The notes under the pieces were generated by a model. It was not told where the DNA came from, searched no databases, and saw nothing but the letters and a program-made list of their open reading frames with translations. Below, in pieces: positions 40,426 through 49,202 of a stretch of 64,000 nucleotides of DNA. The position numbers and the translations under genes are program-made. This DNA comes from Micrococcus terreus (GTDB lineage Bacteria > Actinomycetota > Actinomycetes > Actinomycetales > Micrococcaceae). Position 1 is the first letter of the stretch, and each line of letters starts with the position of its first letter. The DNA lies in NCBI RefSeq assembly GCF_900116905.1, contig NZ_FPCG01000001.1:124001-188000 (forward strand), given 5' to 3'.

Positions 40426-41607
40426 ATGGCAGCCACCAAGGACTCCAGCTCGAAGAGCAGCGCCGCGTCGAACGCGTTCAGGAACGGGCAGGGCACCGCC
40501 AAGTCCGCGACGAAGACCGCCGCGAAGCCTGCTGCGAAGACCCCCGCCAAGTCCACCGCGAAGGCCGCCACCAAGAGCGCCCCGAAGACCGAGGCCGCAA
40601 CCGCCCCCGTCTCCTCGGTCGCCGCCTCGGATCTGACTCCGGAGGAGGTCCTGGAGGGCCTGCACCAGATGGACATCCGCCCGGACGACGAGCCGTTCGC
40701 CGTGGCCGATGACTACGCAGACGAGGTGGACGAGATCGCGGAGCTGCAGCGCAAGCTGGCCGGCTCCAAGAAGCTCGCCTCCCCGGACCCGGAGGCCTGG
40801 AAGGAGGGCTACCCGTATGAGGCCAAGATCTCCCGCCGGATCTACGAGCGCCGCAAGCGCGAGCTGCAGATCGAGCTGCTAAAGATGCAGCTGTGGGTCA
40901 AGGAGACGGGCCAGAAGGTGCTGATCATCTTCGAGGGCCGTGACGCCGCCGGCAAGGGCGGTGCCATCAAGCGCTTCAACGAACATCTCAATCCCCGCGG
41001 CGCCCGCACCGTCGCCCTGGAGAAGCCCACCGACGCCGAGGCCTCGCAGTGGTACTTCCAGCGCTACATCCAGCACCTGCCCTCCGGCGGGGAGATCGTG
41101 ATGATGGACCGCTCCTGGTACAACCGGGCCGGTGTGGAGCGGGTGATGGGCTACTGCTCGCCGCAGCAGTACCTGGAGTTCATGCGGGAGACCCCGGAGC
41201 TGGAGCGCATGCTGGTGAACTCGGGCATCCACCTGATCAAGTTCTGGTTCTCCGTCTCCCAGCGCGAGCAGCTCAACCGCTTCGCCACGCGGGAGACCGA
41301 CCCGGTGCGTCGCTGGAAGCTCTCGCCCACGGACCTGGCCTCGTTGGACAAGTGGGACGACTACACCACCGCCAAGGAGGCGATGTTCTTCTACACGGAC
41401 ACCGCCGACGCCCCGTGGACCGTGGTGAAGTCCAATGACAAGAAGCGCGCCCGGCTGGAGGCCATGCGCCACGTGCTGCACACCCTGCCATACCCGGGCA
41501 AGGACACCCGGATCGTGCACCAGCCAGATCCGCTGGTCTGTGGCCCGGCCACCGAGCTCTCGGAGTTCGGAGAGCACGACGGCGGCGCCTTCCCCCGGGT
41601 GCGCTAG
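40426..41607 (+). CDS. PPK2-family polyphosphate kinase with Lys/Ala-rich N-terminal tail
   Basis: 393 residues; transfers phosphate between polyphosphate and nucleotides in the cytoplasm. Walker A GRDAAGKGG is at residues 171-179 and Walker B MMDRSWYNRAG starts at 226. Arg/Lys lid residues follow in REQLNRFATRETDPVRRWKLSPTD. ATG 40426 is set by GAGGAG seven bases upstream. Residues 26-54 are a KTAAKPAAKTP-type Lys/Ala/Thr stretch like histone H1 tails, followed by an acidic segment; the fold starts near residue 125. Such a tail could bind polyphosphate or nucleic acid (inference). One-domain PPK2; nucleotide preference cannot be read. Confidence 0.92.
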   Translation: MAATKDSSSKSSAASNAFRNGQGTAKSATKTAAKPAAKTPAKSTAKAATKSAPKTEAATAPVSSVAASDLTPEEVLEGLHQMDIRPDDEPFAVADDYADEVDEIAELQRKLAGSKKLASPDPEAWKEGYPYEAKISRRIYERRKRELQIELLKMQLWVKETGQKVLIIFEGRDAAGKGGAIKRFNEHLNPRGARTVALEKPTDAEASQWYFQRYIQHLPSGGEIVMMDRSWYNRAGVERVMGYCSPQQYLEFMRETPELERMLVNSGIHLIKFWFSVSQREQLNRFATRETDPVRRWKLSPTDLASLDKWDDYTTAKEAMFFYTDTADAPWTVVKSNDKKRARLEAMRHVLHTLPYPGKDTRIVHQPDPLVCGPATELSEFGEHDGGAFPRVR

Positions 41608-41847
41608 TCGCCTCGGTCGGTGCTGGGGGAGGGCAGACACTACACGACGGGCGGGCCCGCGGCGCAGGTCAGCGTCACGGGAAGACACGTGGGGGTCTAA
41701 ATGGACCTGAGGGTCTGCACCGCCCCTGGCATTTTGGTACTGTCATGTCGTCGATCGAGCGTCGGGGCGCGCGATCGGACCGTCTCAGGGGGGCTCTTGA
41801 AGCCCGCCCAGCCGCCTTGTCGGCCCACACCCTGAGGTTTGCCTGCC

Positions 41848-42945
41848 ATGAAGGTCCTGCACGTCGTCGACCGCCATGACGATCTCGCCGAACGCACCGT
41901 GGCCTCCTTCTCCGAGGCCGCATCCTTCGCTCAGCACGAGGTGCTGACCGCACCGCCGCTCCCGGTCCCCGGCCGTCTCCATCCGGCGGCCGAGCACTCG
42001 TTCCGCACCTCCGTGCGGCTCATGGCCACCGAGACCCCCGCCCTGGTGCGGGCCGTCCGCGCCCTGCAGCCCGACGTCATCCACGCCCACTCGGCGCCGA
42101 TCGGCTTCGCCATGCGCGTGGGCCGCCGGCTGGTGCCGGAGCTCGGGCGCCCCGGCATGGTGTTCACGCCGCACGGCTTCGGCCTGGTCGAGCAGCCGCT
42201 GAACCCCGATCAGGTGCGCCGGATCGAGCGCGTCGAGAGGCGGCTGTGCTGCTTCTCGGACATGGTGGCCACCACCACGTCCGCCGATCACCGGTTCGCG
42301 CACCGGCTCTGCGGCGGCCGCACGCCCATCCACCTGGTGCCTCCGGCCCCCTACCGGCTGGAGGGGACCTGGAACGACCTGCCCGCACAGCAGAGGGCGG
42401 TCGTGGCCGCCGGGGCGGTCACCGGGCCCGCGGAGTACCAGCAGGCCTTCGCGCAGTTCTCGGAGCGGCTGCGGCGGATCCGCCGGCCGCAGGAGACCCG
42501 CTTCGCCTGGGTGGACGGCGAGCGCCTGGACCCGCGGCATCTGCCCTCTGCCTCGGCCGATCGGGCGGTGCGGTCCGTCCAGCCGGACCAGCGCCACCAG
42601 GAGCTGCTCGGAGCCTCGCTGTACGTCAGCGCCACCGCCTCGGGCAGCGTGCCGCCCACGGTGGTGGCCGCCGCGGCGGCGGGCATGCCCGCGGTCTTCC
42701 GCCTCGCTCCGGGCGCGGCGGACGCGGGGGACCCGATCGCCATGGTCACCTCCCTCGGCGACCTGGTGGAGCTCTCGGCGGCCCTGCTGGCCCGGGAGGA
42801 CCTGCGTGCGCGCAATCGGGCCTTCTGGAGCCAGGCCCTGCGTCTGCACTACTGTCCCGAGAGCCGGCGGGACCGGCTGGAGTGGGTCTATGCCGAGGCT
42901 TCCTCGGACGGGTCGCTGCGGGGCGAACCGGGCGGCACGGCTTAG
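41848..42945 (+). CDS. GT4-like glycosyltransferase-related protein, degenerate
   Basis: 365 residues with the GT-B outline: N-terminal [12 protein letters not shown], then [20 protein letters not shown] and [13 protein letters not shown], typical of GT4 acceptor domains. The C-terminal half has [27 protein letters not shown], in the place of the donor-site motif, but the usual EGxxxxxxE acid pair is absent (SGSVPP...A). It may therefore be inactive, or use another chemistry. ATG 41848 has GAGG upstream; TTG 41839 is less likely. Its TAG stop forms the first bases of a TAGAAT box before glmM. No partner glycan genes adjoin. Confidence 0.7.
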   Translation: MKVLHVVDRHDDLAERTVASFSEAASFAQHEVLTAPPLPVPGRLHPAAEHSFRTSVRLMATETPALVRAVRALQPDVIHAHSAPIGFAMRVGRRLVPELGRPGMVFTPHGFGLVEQPLNPDQVRRIERVERRLCCFSDMVATTTSADHRFAHRLCGGRTPIHLVPPAPYRLEGTWNDLPAQQRAVVAAGAVTGPAEYQQAFAQFSERLRRIRRPQETRFAWVDGERLDPRHLPSASADRAVRSVQPDQRHQELLGASLYVSATASGSVPPTVVAAAAAGMPAVFRLAPGAADAGDPIAMVTSLGDLVELSAALLAREDLRARNRAFWSQALRLHYCPESRRDRLEWVYAEASSDGSLRGEPGGTA

Positions 42946-42948
42946 AAT
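42943..42948 (+). promoter_or_regulatory. Putative -10 box of a leaderless glmM transcript
   Basis: TAGAAT begins with the stop codon of the upstream gene and ends eight bases before the glmM ATG, which has no ribosome site. This fits transcription starting at or next to the start codon. Confidence 0.45.
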
Positions 42949-42956
42949 CAGGCGTG

Positions 42957-44306
42957 ATGTCACGACTATTCGGAACCGACGGCGTCCGTGGCCTGGCCAA
43001 CGAGACCCTGACCGTCGAACTCGCCCTGAAGCTCGCCCAGGCCGCCGCGGTGGTCCTGGGGCACCAGACCGTCCCCGAGGGGAAGCGTCCGGTGGCCGTC
43101 GTCGCGCGGGATCCGCGCATCTCCGGGGAGTTCATCAACTCCGCCGTGCGAGCGGGCCTGGCCAGCTCCGGTGTGGACGTGCTGGACGCCGGGGTGCTGC
43201 CCACTCCGGCCGCCGCGTTCCTGGTGGATGACCAGGATGCCGACTTCGGCGTGATGATCTCCGCCTCGCACAACCCGGCCCCGGACAACGGGATCAAGTT
43301 CCTGGCCCGCGGCGGTGAGAAACTCACCGACGAGCAGGAGGACGCCATCCAGCGTCAGATGGAGCTGGAGCCGCTGCGTCCGCTCGGCGCCGAGGTGGGC
43401 CGGATCGACCGCTTCGCCGACGCCGAAGACCGCTACGTGGTGCACCTGCTCAAGTCCCTGCCGCACCGCCTGGACGGGCTGAAGGTGGTCCTGGACTGCG
43501 CGCACGGCGCTGCGGCCGGATGCTCCCCGCAGGCCTTCACCGACGCCGGTGCCGAGGTGGTGGTGATCGGCGCGGATCCGGACGGACTGAACATCAACGA
43601 CGGCGTGGGGTCCACCCACCTGGAGCCCCTGCAGGCCGCCGTGCTGGAGCACGGTGCGGACTTCGGGATCGCCCATGACGGGGACGCCGACCGCTGCCTG
43701 GCCGTGGATGCGAACGGCACCGTGGTGGACGGCGACCAGATCATGGGGATCATGGCGCTGGCCCTGAAGGACGCCGGGCGGCTGCGTGATGACACCCTGG
43801 TGGTCACCGTGATGAGCAACCTGGGCCTGAAGCTGGCCATGCAGCGCGAGGGCGTGCAGCTGGTGGAGACCAAGGTGGGGGACCGCTACGTGCTGGCCGG
43901 CATGAAGTACGGCGACTACTCCCTGGGTGGGGAGCAGTCCGGCCACGTGATCTTCTCCGACTTCGCCACCACCGGGGACGGCGTGCTCACCGGACTGCAG
44001 ATCGGTGCGCGCATGGCCGCCACCGGCAAGTCCCTGGCCGAGCTGGCCGCAGTGATGGAGCGCCTCCCGCAGGTGCTGATCAACGTCAAGGGTGTGGACA
44101 AGTCCCGTGCCGCCACCGACCCTGAGCTGCATGCCGCTGTGGAGGCCGCCGAGCAGCGCCTGGGCGAGACCGGCCGGGTGCTGCTGCGCCCCTCCGGCAC
44201 GGAGCCGGTGGTGCGCGTGATGGTCGAGGCCGCCGATGAGTCGGTGGCCCGCCGTGAGGCCGAGGACCTGGCCGCCGTGGTCCAGCGCGAACTGGCCCTG
44301 GCCTGA
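42957..44306 (+). CDS. glmM: Phosphoglucosamine mutase
   Basis: Converts glucosamine-6-phosphate to glucosamine-1-phosphate for UDP-GlcNAc and so for peptidoglycan. 449 residues. [16 protein letters not shown] at the start; [12 protein letters not shown] with the phosphorylated Ser104; the metal loop HDGDADRC (Asp241, 243, 245); [15 protein letters not shown] at the phosphate-binding C-terminus. The open frame extends far upstream but the family start is ATG 42957. In many actinobacteria glmM directly follows rpsI; here three accessory genes intervene. Confidence 0.98.
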   Translation: MSRLFGTDGVRGLANETLTVELALKLAQAAAVVLGHQTVPEGKRPVAVVARDPRISGEFINSAVRAGLASSGVDVLDAGVLPTPAAAFLVDDQDADFGVMISASHNPAPDNGIKFLARGGEKLTDEQEDAIQRQMELEPLRPLGAEVGRIDRFADAEDRYVVHLLKSLPHRLDGLKVVLDCAHGAAAGCSPQAFTDAGAEVVVIGADPDGLNINDGVGSTHLEPLQAAVLEHGADFGIAHDGDADRCLAVDANGTVVDGDQIMGIMALALKDAGRLRDDTLVVTVMSNLGLKLAMQREGVQLVETKVGDRYVLAGMKYGDYSLGGEQSGHVIFSDFATTGDGVLTGLQIGARMAATGKSLAELAAVMERLPQVLINVKGVDKSRAATDPELHAAVEAAEQRLGETGRVLLRPSGTEPVVRVMVEAADESVARREAEDLAAVVQRELALA

Positions 44307-44316
44307 GCCCCCTGGC

Positions 44317-44457
44317 GTGAAGTCCAAGGTGGCCCTCTTCGTGGGCCTGGTGCTGGCCGTCGTCGTGCTGATGGGCGTGGCCTGGCTGGCCATTCAGGCA
44401 CCGAACTGCGAGCAGCCGCCGAACTCCTGGGCACCCTGCATCGAGCTGGACCGCTGA
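44317..44457 (+). CDS. 46-residue membrane protein with C-terminal Cys pair
   Basis: GTG start eleven bases after glmM. Residues 5-24 form one membrane helix (LFVGLVLAVVVLMGVAWLAI), followed by a short outside tail with two cysteines ten residues apart (PNCEQPPNSWAPCIELD) that could form a disulfide. High GC3, in step with neighbours. Function unknown; probably cotranscribed with glmM. Short, so moderate confidence. Confidence 0.55.
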   Translation: MKSKVALFVGLVLAVVVLMGVAWLAIQAPNCEQPPNSWAPCIELDR

Positions 44458-44485
44458 CGCTGACCGCCGCCGAAGGCACGTTCCG

Positions 44486-44491
44486 TAGAGT
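44486..44491 (+). promoter_or_regulatory. Putative -10 box of a leaderless peroxidase transcript
   Basis: TAGAGT ends six bases before the peroxidase ATG, the same spacing as at truA and the 42-residue gene. No ribosome site lies between. Confidence 0.42.
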
Positions 44492-44497
44492 GGGTCG

Positions 44498-44989
44498 ATG
44501 ACCACCCCAGGATCCCTGCACGAGTTCACCGCCCCCACCCCCACCGGTGAGGACCGCCCACTGTCCGAGTACGCCGGTCAGGTGGCCGTGGTGGTGAACA
44601 CCGCCAGCAGGTGCGGTCTGACTCCGCAGTTCACCGGCCTGCAGGAGCTCTACGAGCAGTACCGGGACCAGGGGCTGGTGGTGCTGGGCTTCCCCTGCAA
44701 CCAGTTCGCGAACCAGGAGCCGGGCACCGACACCGAGGCCAGCCAGTTCTGCCAGCTCAACTACGGCGTGGACTTCCCCATGTTCGCCAAGGTGGACGTC
44801 AACGGTTCTGACGCGCACCCGCTGTGGCAGTGGCTGCGCGGGCAGCGCTCGGGGATGCTCGGCGATGCCATCAAGTGGAACTTCACCAAATTCTTGGTCG
44901 GCCGGGACGGGCAGGTCATCGAGCGCTTCGCCCCCACCACCTCACCGGCCACGATGCGGGAGGCCGTGGAGACGGCGCTGCAGCAGTAG
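44498..44989 (+). CDS. Glutathione-peroxidase-family thiol peroxidase
   Basis: 163 residues, usual for the bacterial family. The peroxidatic Cys39 lies in NTASRCGLTPQ; the FPCNQFANQEPG and WNFTKFLV blocks supply the Gln, Trp and Asn of the active site. Cys85 (SQFC) is placed as the resolving cysteine of thioredoxin-dependent members, so it probably uses thioredoxin rather than glutathione, which actinobacteria lack. Reduces hydrogen peroxide or lipid hydroperoxides in the cytoplasm. It faces the convergent TetR gene. Confidence 0.93.
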   Translation: MTTPGSLHEFTAPTPTGEDRPLSEYAGQVAVVVNTASRCGLTPQFTGLQELYEQYRDQGLVVLGFPCNQFANQEPGTDTEASQFCQLNYGVDFPMFAKVDVNGSDAHPLWQWLRGQRSGMLGDAIKWNFTKFLVGRDGQVIERFAPTTSPATMREAVETALQQ

Positions 44990-45046
44990 CCACAGCGCCC
45001 ACACTGCCTACGCCGTCCAGACCTTCCCGACGACGGCCGGCTGGGT

Positions 45047-45568
45047 TCAGTCCTTCGGCAGCCGGTCCAGGATGGTCGCCACCAGGTCAGCGCGCTCCTT
45101 CTCGGAGAGGGCTCGGTGGTGCACGTGGTCGTGCGCCCACAGTCCCAGGGCCATCAGCTGGACCGGGTAGAGCTCGCTGTGCGGGTCCGTGCTCATCCAC
45201 TGGTCCTCCAGCTCGGCCCACATCTGGGGCAGCTCGGGGTGGTCGTGGGACTCCAGGCTCATCAGCAGCTCGGCGCGGTCTGCGTTGCCGCCCAGGGTGA
45301 CCACCACGGCACGGAGCCGCTGGGCCAGGGTGAGCTGATCGGCCGGGGCGCCAGCCACCTCTTGGAGCTCGGTCTCCCACTGGTCGATGAAGTGCTGGTT
45401 GACCCCGCGCAGCAGGTCGTGGCGGGTGGGGAAGTGGTAGATGATCCCGGACTTGGAGATCCCGGCGGCTGCCGCCACGGACTCGAAGGTCAGTGCCTCC
45501 ACGCTGCGCTGCTCGATGATCCCGATGACGGCCTGGATGATCTGCTGACGTCTACTGGTGCGCAACAC
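45047..45568 (-). CDS. TetR-family transcriptional regulator
   Basis: 173 residues. The N-terminal helix-turn-helix reads IIQAVIGIIEQRSVEALTFESVAAAAGISKSGIIYHFPTRHDLL, typical TetR. The C-terminal ligand domain is of the roughly 130-residue kind with several histidines (SHDHPELP, HDHVHHRA). GTG 45568 has AAGGGAG upstream and overlaps the end of the MFS gene by 17 bases, so both are one unit read from the promoter at 46.95 kb. It most likely represses its own operon through the palindrome at 46949-46972. Confidence 0.9.
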   Translation of the reverse strand: MLRTSRRQQIIQAVIGIIEQRSVEALTFESVAAAAGISKSGIIYHFPTRHDLLRGVNQHFIDQWETELQEVAGAPADQLTLAQRLRAVVVTLGGNADRAELLMSLESHDHPELPQMWAELEDQWMSTDPHSELYPVQLMALGLWAHDHVHHRALSEKERADLVATILDRLPKD

Positions 45569-46940
45569 GCGCTCCCTTCGGGTTGCCTCGGAAACAGTAC
45601 GCGGAGACGACGGCCAGGACGGCTGCGGCTCCGGCCAGGATGGCCAGGGTGCGGAAGTAGGCGGAGTCGTAGGAGCCGGTGGCCAGCTGCAGCACCGGCA
45701 GCAGGCTGCCCAGGATGGCCACCGAGACCAGCGTCCCGAACTCGTAGGAGACCTCCTCCACGCCCGCGGCCATGCCCGCACGGTGGGCGGGAGCGGACCC
45801 GACGATGGCGGTGGAGGCCACCGACATGATGGACCCCGCGCCGGCGCCCACCAGGGCCAGTGCCCCGACGAAGCCCGGGATCACGTCCACGGAGCCGAAC
45901 CACAGGGCCAGTCCGATCCCCACGGTCACGGCGATGAAGCCGCCGGTGATCAGCGGGATGAAGCCCAGGCGGTGCAGGAACGCCCCGCTGAGGATGGAGA
46001 ACGGGAAGGCGGTGACCGTGACGGCGATGATCAGCAGCCCGGCGTCCAGGGGGCTGTACCCCTCCACGATCTGGAAGCGCTGGGTGGTCATCAGCTCCAG
46101 GCCGGCCACGGCGAACATGGCACCGCCGGCGGCCAGCACGCCACCGGTGAAGATGCGGGAGCGGAAGATGTCGAAGGTCAGGAGCGGATCGGTCAGGCGC
46201 TGCTGACGCCGGGCGAAGGCGACCCCGGCCAGCGCACACACCACGACGGCGGCCGCGAGCAGCCACCAGGTCCGGTCCGGATGGGCGGCCTCCTTGATGG
46301 CCATCACCAGTCCGGACAGCGTCAGCAGGGCGTAGATCGAGGAGACGGCATCCCACCGTTTGGCGGGGTTGGGCAGATTCGGCGGAGCGATCAGCACGGT
46401 GGCGACCAGGGCCACCAGCACGATCGGCACATTGATCAAGAAGATCGAGCCCCACCAGAAGAACTCCAGCAGCAGTCCGCCCACCACGGGGCCCACAGCG
46501 GCACCGATCACCGCCACCGAGCCCCACACGCCGATGGCGGTGTTGCGCTCGCGCTCATCGGTGAAGGTGATCCGGATCAGGGCCAGAGTGGCGGGCATCA
46601 TCACCGCGGCGCCCAGACCCAGGGCCGCCCGGGCGGCGATCAACGACCAGGCGTCGGGGGAGAAGGCCGCGGCCAGGGAGGCGATGCCGAACAGGACCAG
46701 GCCGGTCAGGAACATCCGCCGGTGGCCGATCCGGTCGCCCAGGGTGCCGGTGCCCAGCAGCAGTCCGGCCAGCACCAGGGGGTAGGCGTTGATGATCCAC
46801 AGTCCCTGGGTCTCGGTCATGTCCAGCTGCTCGCGCAGCTCAGGCAGGGCCGTGTAGAGGATCGAGTTGTCGATGCCGATCATCAGCAGGCCGAGGGAGA
46901 TCACGCCGAGGAAGGACCAGCGCTGGAAGGGAGCCGTCAC
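45552..46940 (-). CDS. MFS multidrug efflux transporter, DHA2 family (14 spans)
   Basis: 462 residues with about 14 membrane segments. Motifs: IDNSILYTALPELREQL in span 1 (the DHA2 D-x-x-I-V/L region), LGTGTLGDRIGHRRMFL (motif A), and GLGAAVMMPATLALI and VIGAAVGPVVGGLL (motif C, antiporter). Related to the QacA/SmvA proton-coupled exporters of cationic compounds. GTG start. The gene is first in a unit with tetR, under a promoter covered by a palindromic operator, so expression is probably induced by the exported compound. Confidence 0.9.
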   Translation of the reverse strand: MTAPFQRWSFLGVISLGLLMIGIDNSILYTALPELREQLDMTETQGLWIINAYPLVLAGLLLGTGTLGDRIGHRRMFLTGLVLFGIASLAAAFSPDAWSLIAARAALGLGAAVMMPATLALIRITFTDERERNTAIGVWGSVAVIGAAVGPVVGGLLLEFFWWGSIFLINVPIVLVALVATVLIAPPNLPNPAKRWDAVSSIYALLTLSGLVMAIKEAAHPDRTWWLLAAAVVVCALAGVAFARRQQRLTDPLLTFDIFRSRIFTGGVLAAGGAMFAVAGLELMTTQRFQIVEGYSPLDAGLLIIAVTVTAFPFSILSGAFLHRLGFIPLITGGFIAVTVGIGLALWFGSVDVIPGFVGALALVGAGAGSIMSVASTAIVGSAPAHRAGMAAGVEEVSYEFGTLVSVAILGSLLPVLQLATGSYDSAYFRTLAILAGAAAVLAVVSAYCFRGNPKGARVAHQ

Positions 46941-46948
46941 GGCGGATA

Positions 46949-46977
46949 ACTGTACCGACCGGTCAGTACAGTTTCAA
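46949..46977 (-). promoter_or_regulatory. MFS-tetR promoter with overlapping TetR operator
   Basis: On the minus strand, -35 TTGAAA (46977-46972) and -10 TACAGT (46954-46949) are 17 bases apart. A 24-base palindrome with one mismatched pair (46949-46972, half-site ACTGTACCGACC, centre GACCGGTC) spans from the -10 to the edge of the -35. This is a textbook layout for repression by the TetR protein encoded at the end of the operon. Confidence 0.8.
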
Positions 46978-47094
46978 GAAGGGAAGCGGGCCGGTGGCGC
47001 GGGTGGCCGCTGTCATCGGAGAGTCCGGCTCCGGCACGTCCTTGACACTCCGCGCCGGGCGCGGCTGACGGTCCAGGCCATCGGTGAGGACGTC

Positions 47095-47805
47095 TCACCC
47101 GCGGGGAACGGCGGCCTCCAGGCGTTCCACCCACGGGCGGGGGTCCTCGTGCTGGGCGGTTGCCAGGCGGTGGATCAGCAGGGTGGCCGTGTTCAGGATG
47201 TGCTCGCCCATGGCCGCGGCAGCTGCCGGCGCGTCCCCGGCAAGGGCAGCGTCCAGGATCGGACGGTGGTCCTCGAGGAGCTCGCGGTGCGTGCGCGAGC
47301 GCGGGACGGTGGCGGCGCCCCCGGCGATGACGTGGTCTCGGATCTCGGCCAGGACCCGGAGCAGACGCTGATTGGCATGCCCGCCCAGCAGGGCCAGATG
47401 GAAGTCGCGGTCCGCGACCAGCAGCTCCTCGGTCTGTTCGTCCTGGGCGGCCAGCTCCATGCGGTGGAAGGCCTGCGCCACCCCGTCCCGGGTCTCCTCG
47501 TCCGCCGCCATGACCGCGCGGGCCACCGTGGGCACTTCCAGCAGCAGACGGATCTCGATGCTGTCCACGATCTCGTCCAGTCCGGCGGTGAGGATCTTGA
47601 TCCCGCGGTTCGGGATGATCCGCACCAGGCCGTCCTGCTCGAGCGCCAGGATGGCCTCACGCACCGGGGTCCGTGAGACGCCCAGGCGGACGGCCAGGGC
47701 TGAGGCGCTGTGATGCTCCTGTGGGGAGAGGGTGCCGTCCAGGATCTCCTGGCGCAGCTGCCCCAGGACCTGGTCCATCAGCGACGTGCGCACGATGCCG
47801 CTCAT
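47095..47805 (-). CDS. GntR-family regulator, FadR/FCD subfamily
   Basis: 236 residues. The winged helix (LRQEILDGTLSPQEHHSASALAVRLGVSRTPVREAILALEQDGLV) is followed by an all-helical FCD domain with DRDFHLALLGGHAN and a second histidine in the metal site, as in regulators that sense carboxylic acids. AAGGAGGG precedes the ATG. It lies 54 bases after lhgO in the same direction, so it is probably the regulator of lhgO and of the divergent transporter operon. Confidence 0.93.
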   Translation of the reverse strand: MSGIVRTSLMDQVLGQLRQEILDGTLSPQEHHSASALAVRLGVSRTPVREAILALEQDGLVRIIPNRGIKILTAGLDEIVDSIEIRLLLEVPTVARAVMAADEETRDGVAQAFHRMELAAQDEQTEELLVADRDFHLALLGGHANQRLLRVLAEIRDHVIAGGAATVPRSRTHRELLEDHRPILDAALAGDAPAAAAAMGEHILNTATLLIHRLATAQHEDPRPWVERLEAAVPRG

Positions 47806-47859
47806 CGGACGACCCTCCTTCGATCAGCCGTCACGACGACGGACAGCAACCTGTTGAAT

Positions 47860-49089
47860 CTACTCCTGTCCGAAGGCTCGGTGCACGACTTCTTCAGCAA
47901 TGGCGAGGGCACTGGTCGCGCCGGGAGAGGGGGCATTGCGCACGTGCAGGACATGGGCCGAGCCGGAGAACGCGAAGTCGTCCACCAAGGTCCCGTCCTG
48001 TGCCATCGCCTGAGCCCGGATGCCTCGAGGACCGGAGGTGACGTCGTCGGGGGTGATCTCCGGGACGAAGTCCGCCGCACCGGCCACGAAACGGCGCCGA
48101 CTGGTGGCGGTGGACAGCTCCTTCAGGGCCGCCGGGACGTTCTGCCGGGCGAAGCGCCAGAAACCGGGGGATCCGGCCACCGAAGCGAGGTCGCGGGGGT
48201 TCAGGCCGAATCGTCCGTACCCCTCGCGGGAGCCGGCCAGGAAGGCGTTGGGGCCCAACAGCACCGAGCCGTCATGCATGCGGGTCAGGTGGACCCCGAG
48301 GAACGGGTAGCGCGGATCGGGCACCGGATAGATCAGACCGCGGACCAGGTGGGTGCGGTTGTCTCGCAGGGTGAGGTAGTCCCCGGAGAAGGGGACGATG
48401 CGCGGCCACCGGCTGGACCCGGAGTTCATGGCCAGGCGATCGGACTGCAGGCCGGCGCAGGTGATCACCAGGTCGGCCTCAAGCTCGCGATCATCCTGGA
48501 GCTGGACGCGGACCTTCGGCCCGGACGGGCTCTGGGGTTCATGGATGGCGGCGACCGCGGTGCCCAGCAGCAGCTCGGCGCCGGCGGCGGTGATCTCGGC
48601 GGCCAGGGCGCGGCACACGCCCACGTAGTCGATGACCGCGGTGTGCGGGGAATGGAGCGCCTCCAGGCCGGTGGCGTGCGGCTCGACCCGGCGGATGCCC
48701 CCACTGTCCAGCATCTCGACGTCCGGCACGCCGTTGGCCTGGGCCCGTTCGCGGATGCCGCGCAGGCGGGACCGTTCCTCATCGTTGCGCGCGATCAGCA
48801 GCTTGCCGGTCTCGTTCAGGTGGACCTGGTGCTCTCGAGCGAAGCTCGTCAGCAGTCCCACGCCGCGCCGGCAGAGCCGGGCCTTGAGGCTGCCGGGCTC
48901 GTAGTAGAGGCCGGCATGCACCACGCCTGAGTTGTGACCGGTCTGATGGGCTGCGACGCGGTCCTCCTTCTCCACCACGGTGACCTCGGCGCCGGGACGA
49001 GACTGCAGCACTTCCCGGGCCACGGCCAGTCCCAGGATGCCGGCACCCACGACGACGACATGTGGGTGGGTGGACTCAGCGACGATCAT
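47860..49089 (-). CDS. lhgO: L-2-hydroxyglutarate oxidase (LhgO-type FAD oxidoreductase)
   Basis: Oxidises L-2-hydroxyglutarate to 2-oxoglutarate, passing electrons to the membrane quinone pool in characterised members. 409 residues. FAD-binding VVVVGAGILGLAVARE (GxGxxG at 15-20) is followed by TGHNSGVVHAGLYYEPGSLKA and YPVPDPRYPFLGVHLTRMHDGSVLLGPNA, which mark this family within the DAO superfamily. AAGGAG upstream of the ATG. In the known glutarate pathway it follows CsiD; no csiD is present here. Divergent from the TAXI-TRAP operon, which may bring in a related dicarboxylate. Confidence 0.88.
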   Translation of the reverse strand: MIVAESTHPHVVVVGAGILGLAVAREVLQSRPGAEVTVVEKEDRVAAHQTGHNSGVVHAGLYYEPGSLKARLCRRGVGLLTSFAREHQVHLNETGKLLIARNDEERSRLRGIRERAQANGVPDVEMLDSGGIRRVEPHATGLEALHSPHTAVIDYVGVCRALAAEITAAGAELLLGTAVAAIHEPQSPSGPKVRVQLQDDRELEADLVITCAGLQSDRLAMNSGSSRWPRIVPFSGDYLTLRDNRTHLVRGLIYPVPDPRYPFLGVHLTRMHDGSVLLGPNAFLAGSREGYGRFGLNPRDLASVAGSPGFWRFARQNVPAALKELSTATSRRRFVAGAADFVPEITPDDVTSGPRGIRAQAMAQDGTLVDDFAFSGSAHVLHVRNAPSPGATSALAIAEEVVHRAFGQE

Positions 49090-49115
49090 CCGATCTCTCT
49101 CTCCTTCGCGAAGTA

Positions 49116-49129
49116 TGTTGCATGCAACA
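49116..49129 (+). promoter_or_regulatory. Perfect palindrome, likely GntR operator
   Basis: TGTTGCATGCAACA lies 26 bases before lhgO and overlaps the likely -35 (TTGCAT, 49118-49123) of the divergent transporter operon. The size and symmetry suit a FadR-type GntR dimer, and it is placed to control both directions. Confidence 0.65.
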
Positions 49130-49147
49130 CGTAACGCTGTGTAATGT
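49118..49147 (+). promoter_or_regulatory. TAXI-DUF1850-TRAP operon promoter
   Basis: -35 TTGCAT (49118-49123) and -10 TAATGT (49142-49147), spacer 18. Flanked by one palindrome at the -35 and one just downstream of the -10. Confidence 0.6.
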
Positions 49148-49156
49148 ACCTCACAT

Positions 49157-49172
49157 TATGACCGCGGTCATA
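49157..49172 (+). promoter_or_regulatory. Second perfect palindrome, possible operator
   Basis: TATGACCGCGGTCATA, nine bases after the -10 of the transporter operon, close to the expected start of transcription. Its half-site is unlike the first palindrome, so a second regulator or a different binding mode is possible. Confidence 0.5.
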
Positions 49173-49202
49173 CCACCCGCACCGTCTTCCGAGGAGATTC
49201 TC

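Noticed and set aside
45558-46949. 463-residue plus-strand frame opposite the MFS gene
   Set aside because: Shadow of the transporter; His/Gln/Gly-rich without hydrophobic segments or motifs.
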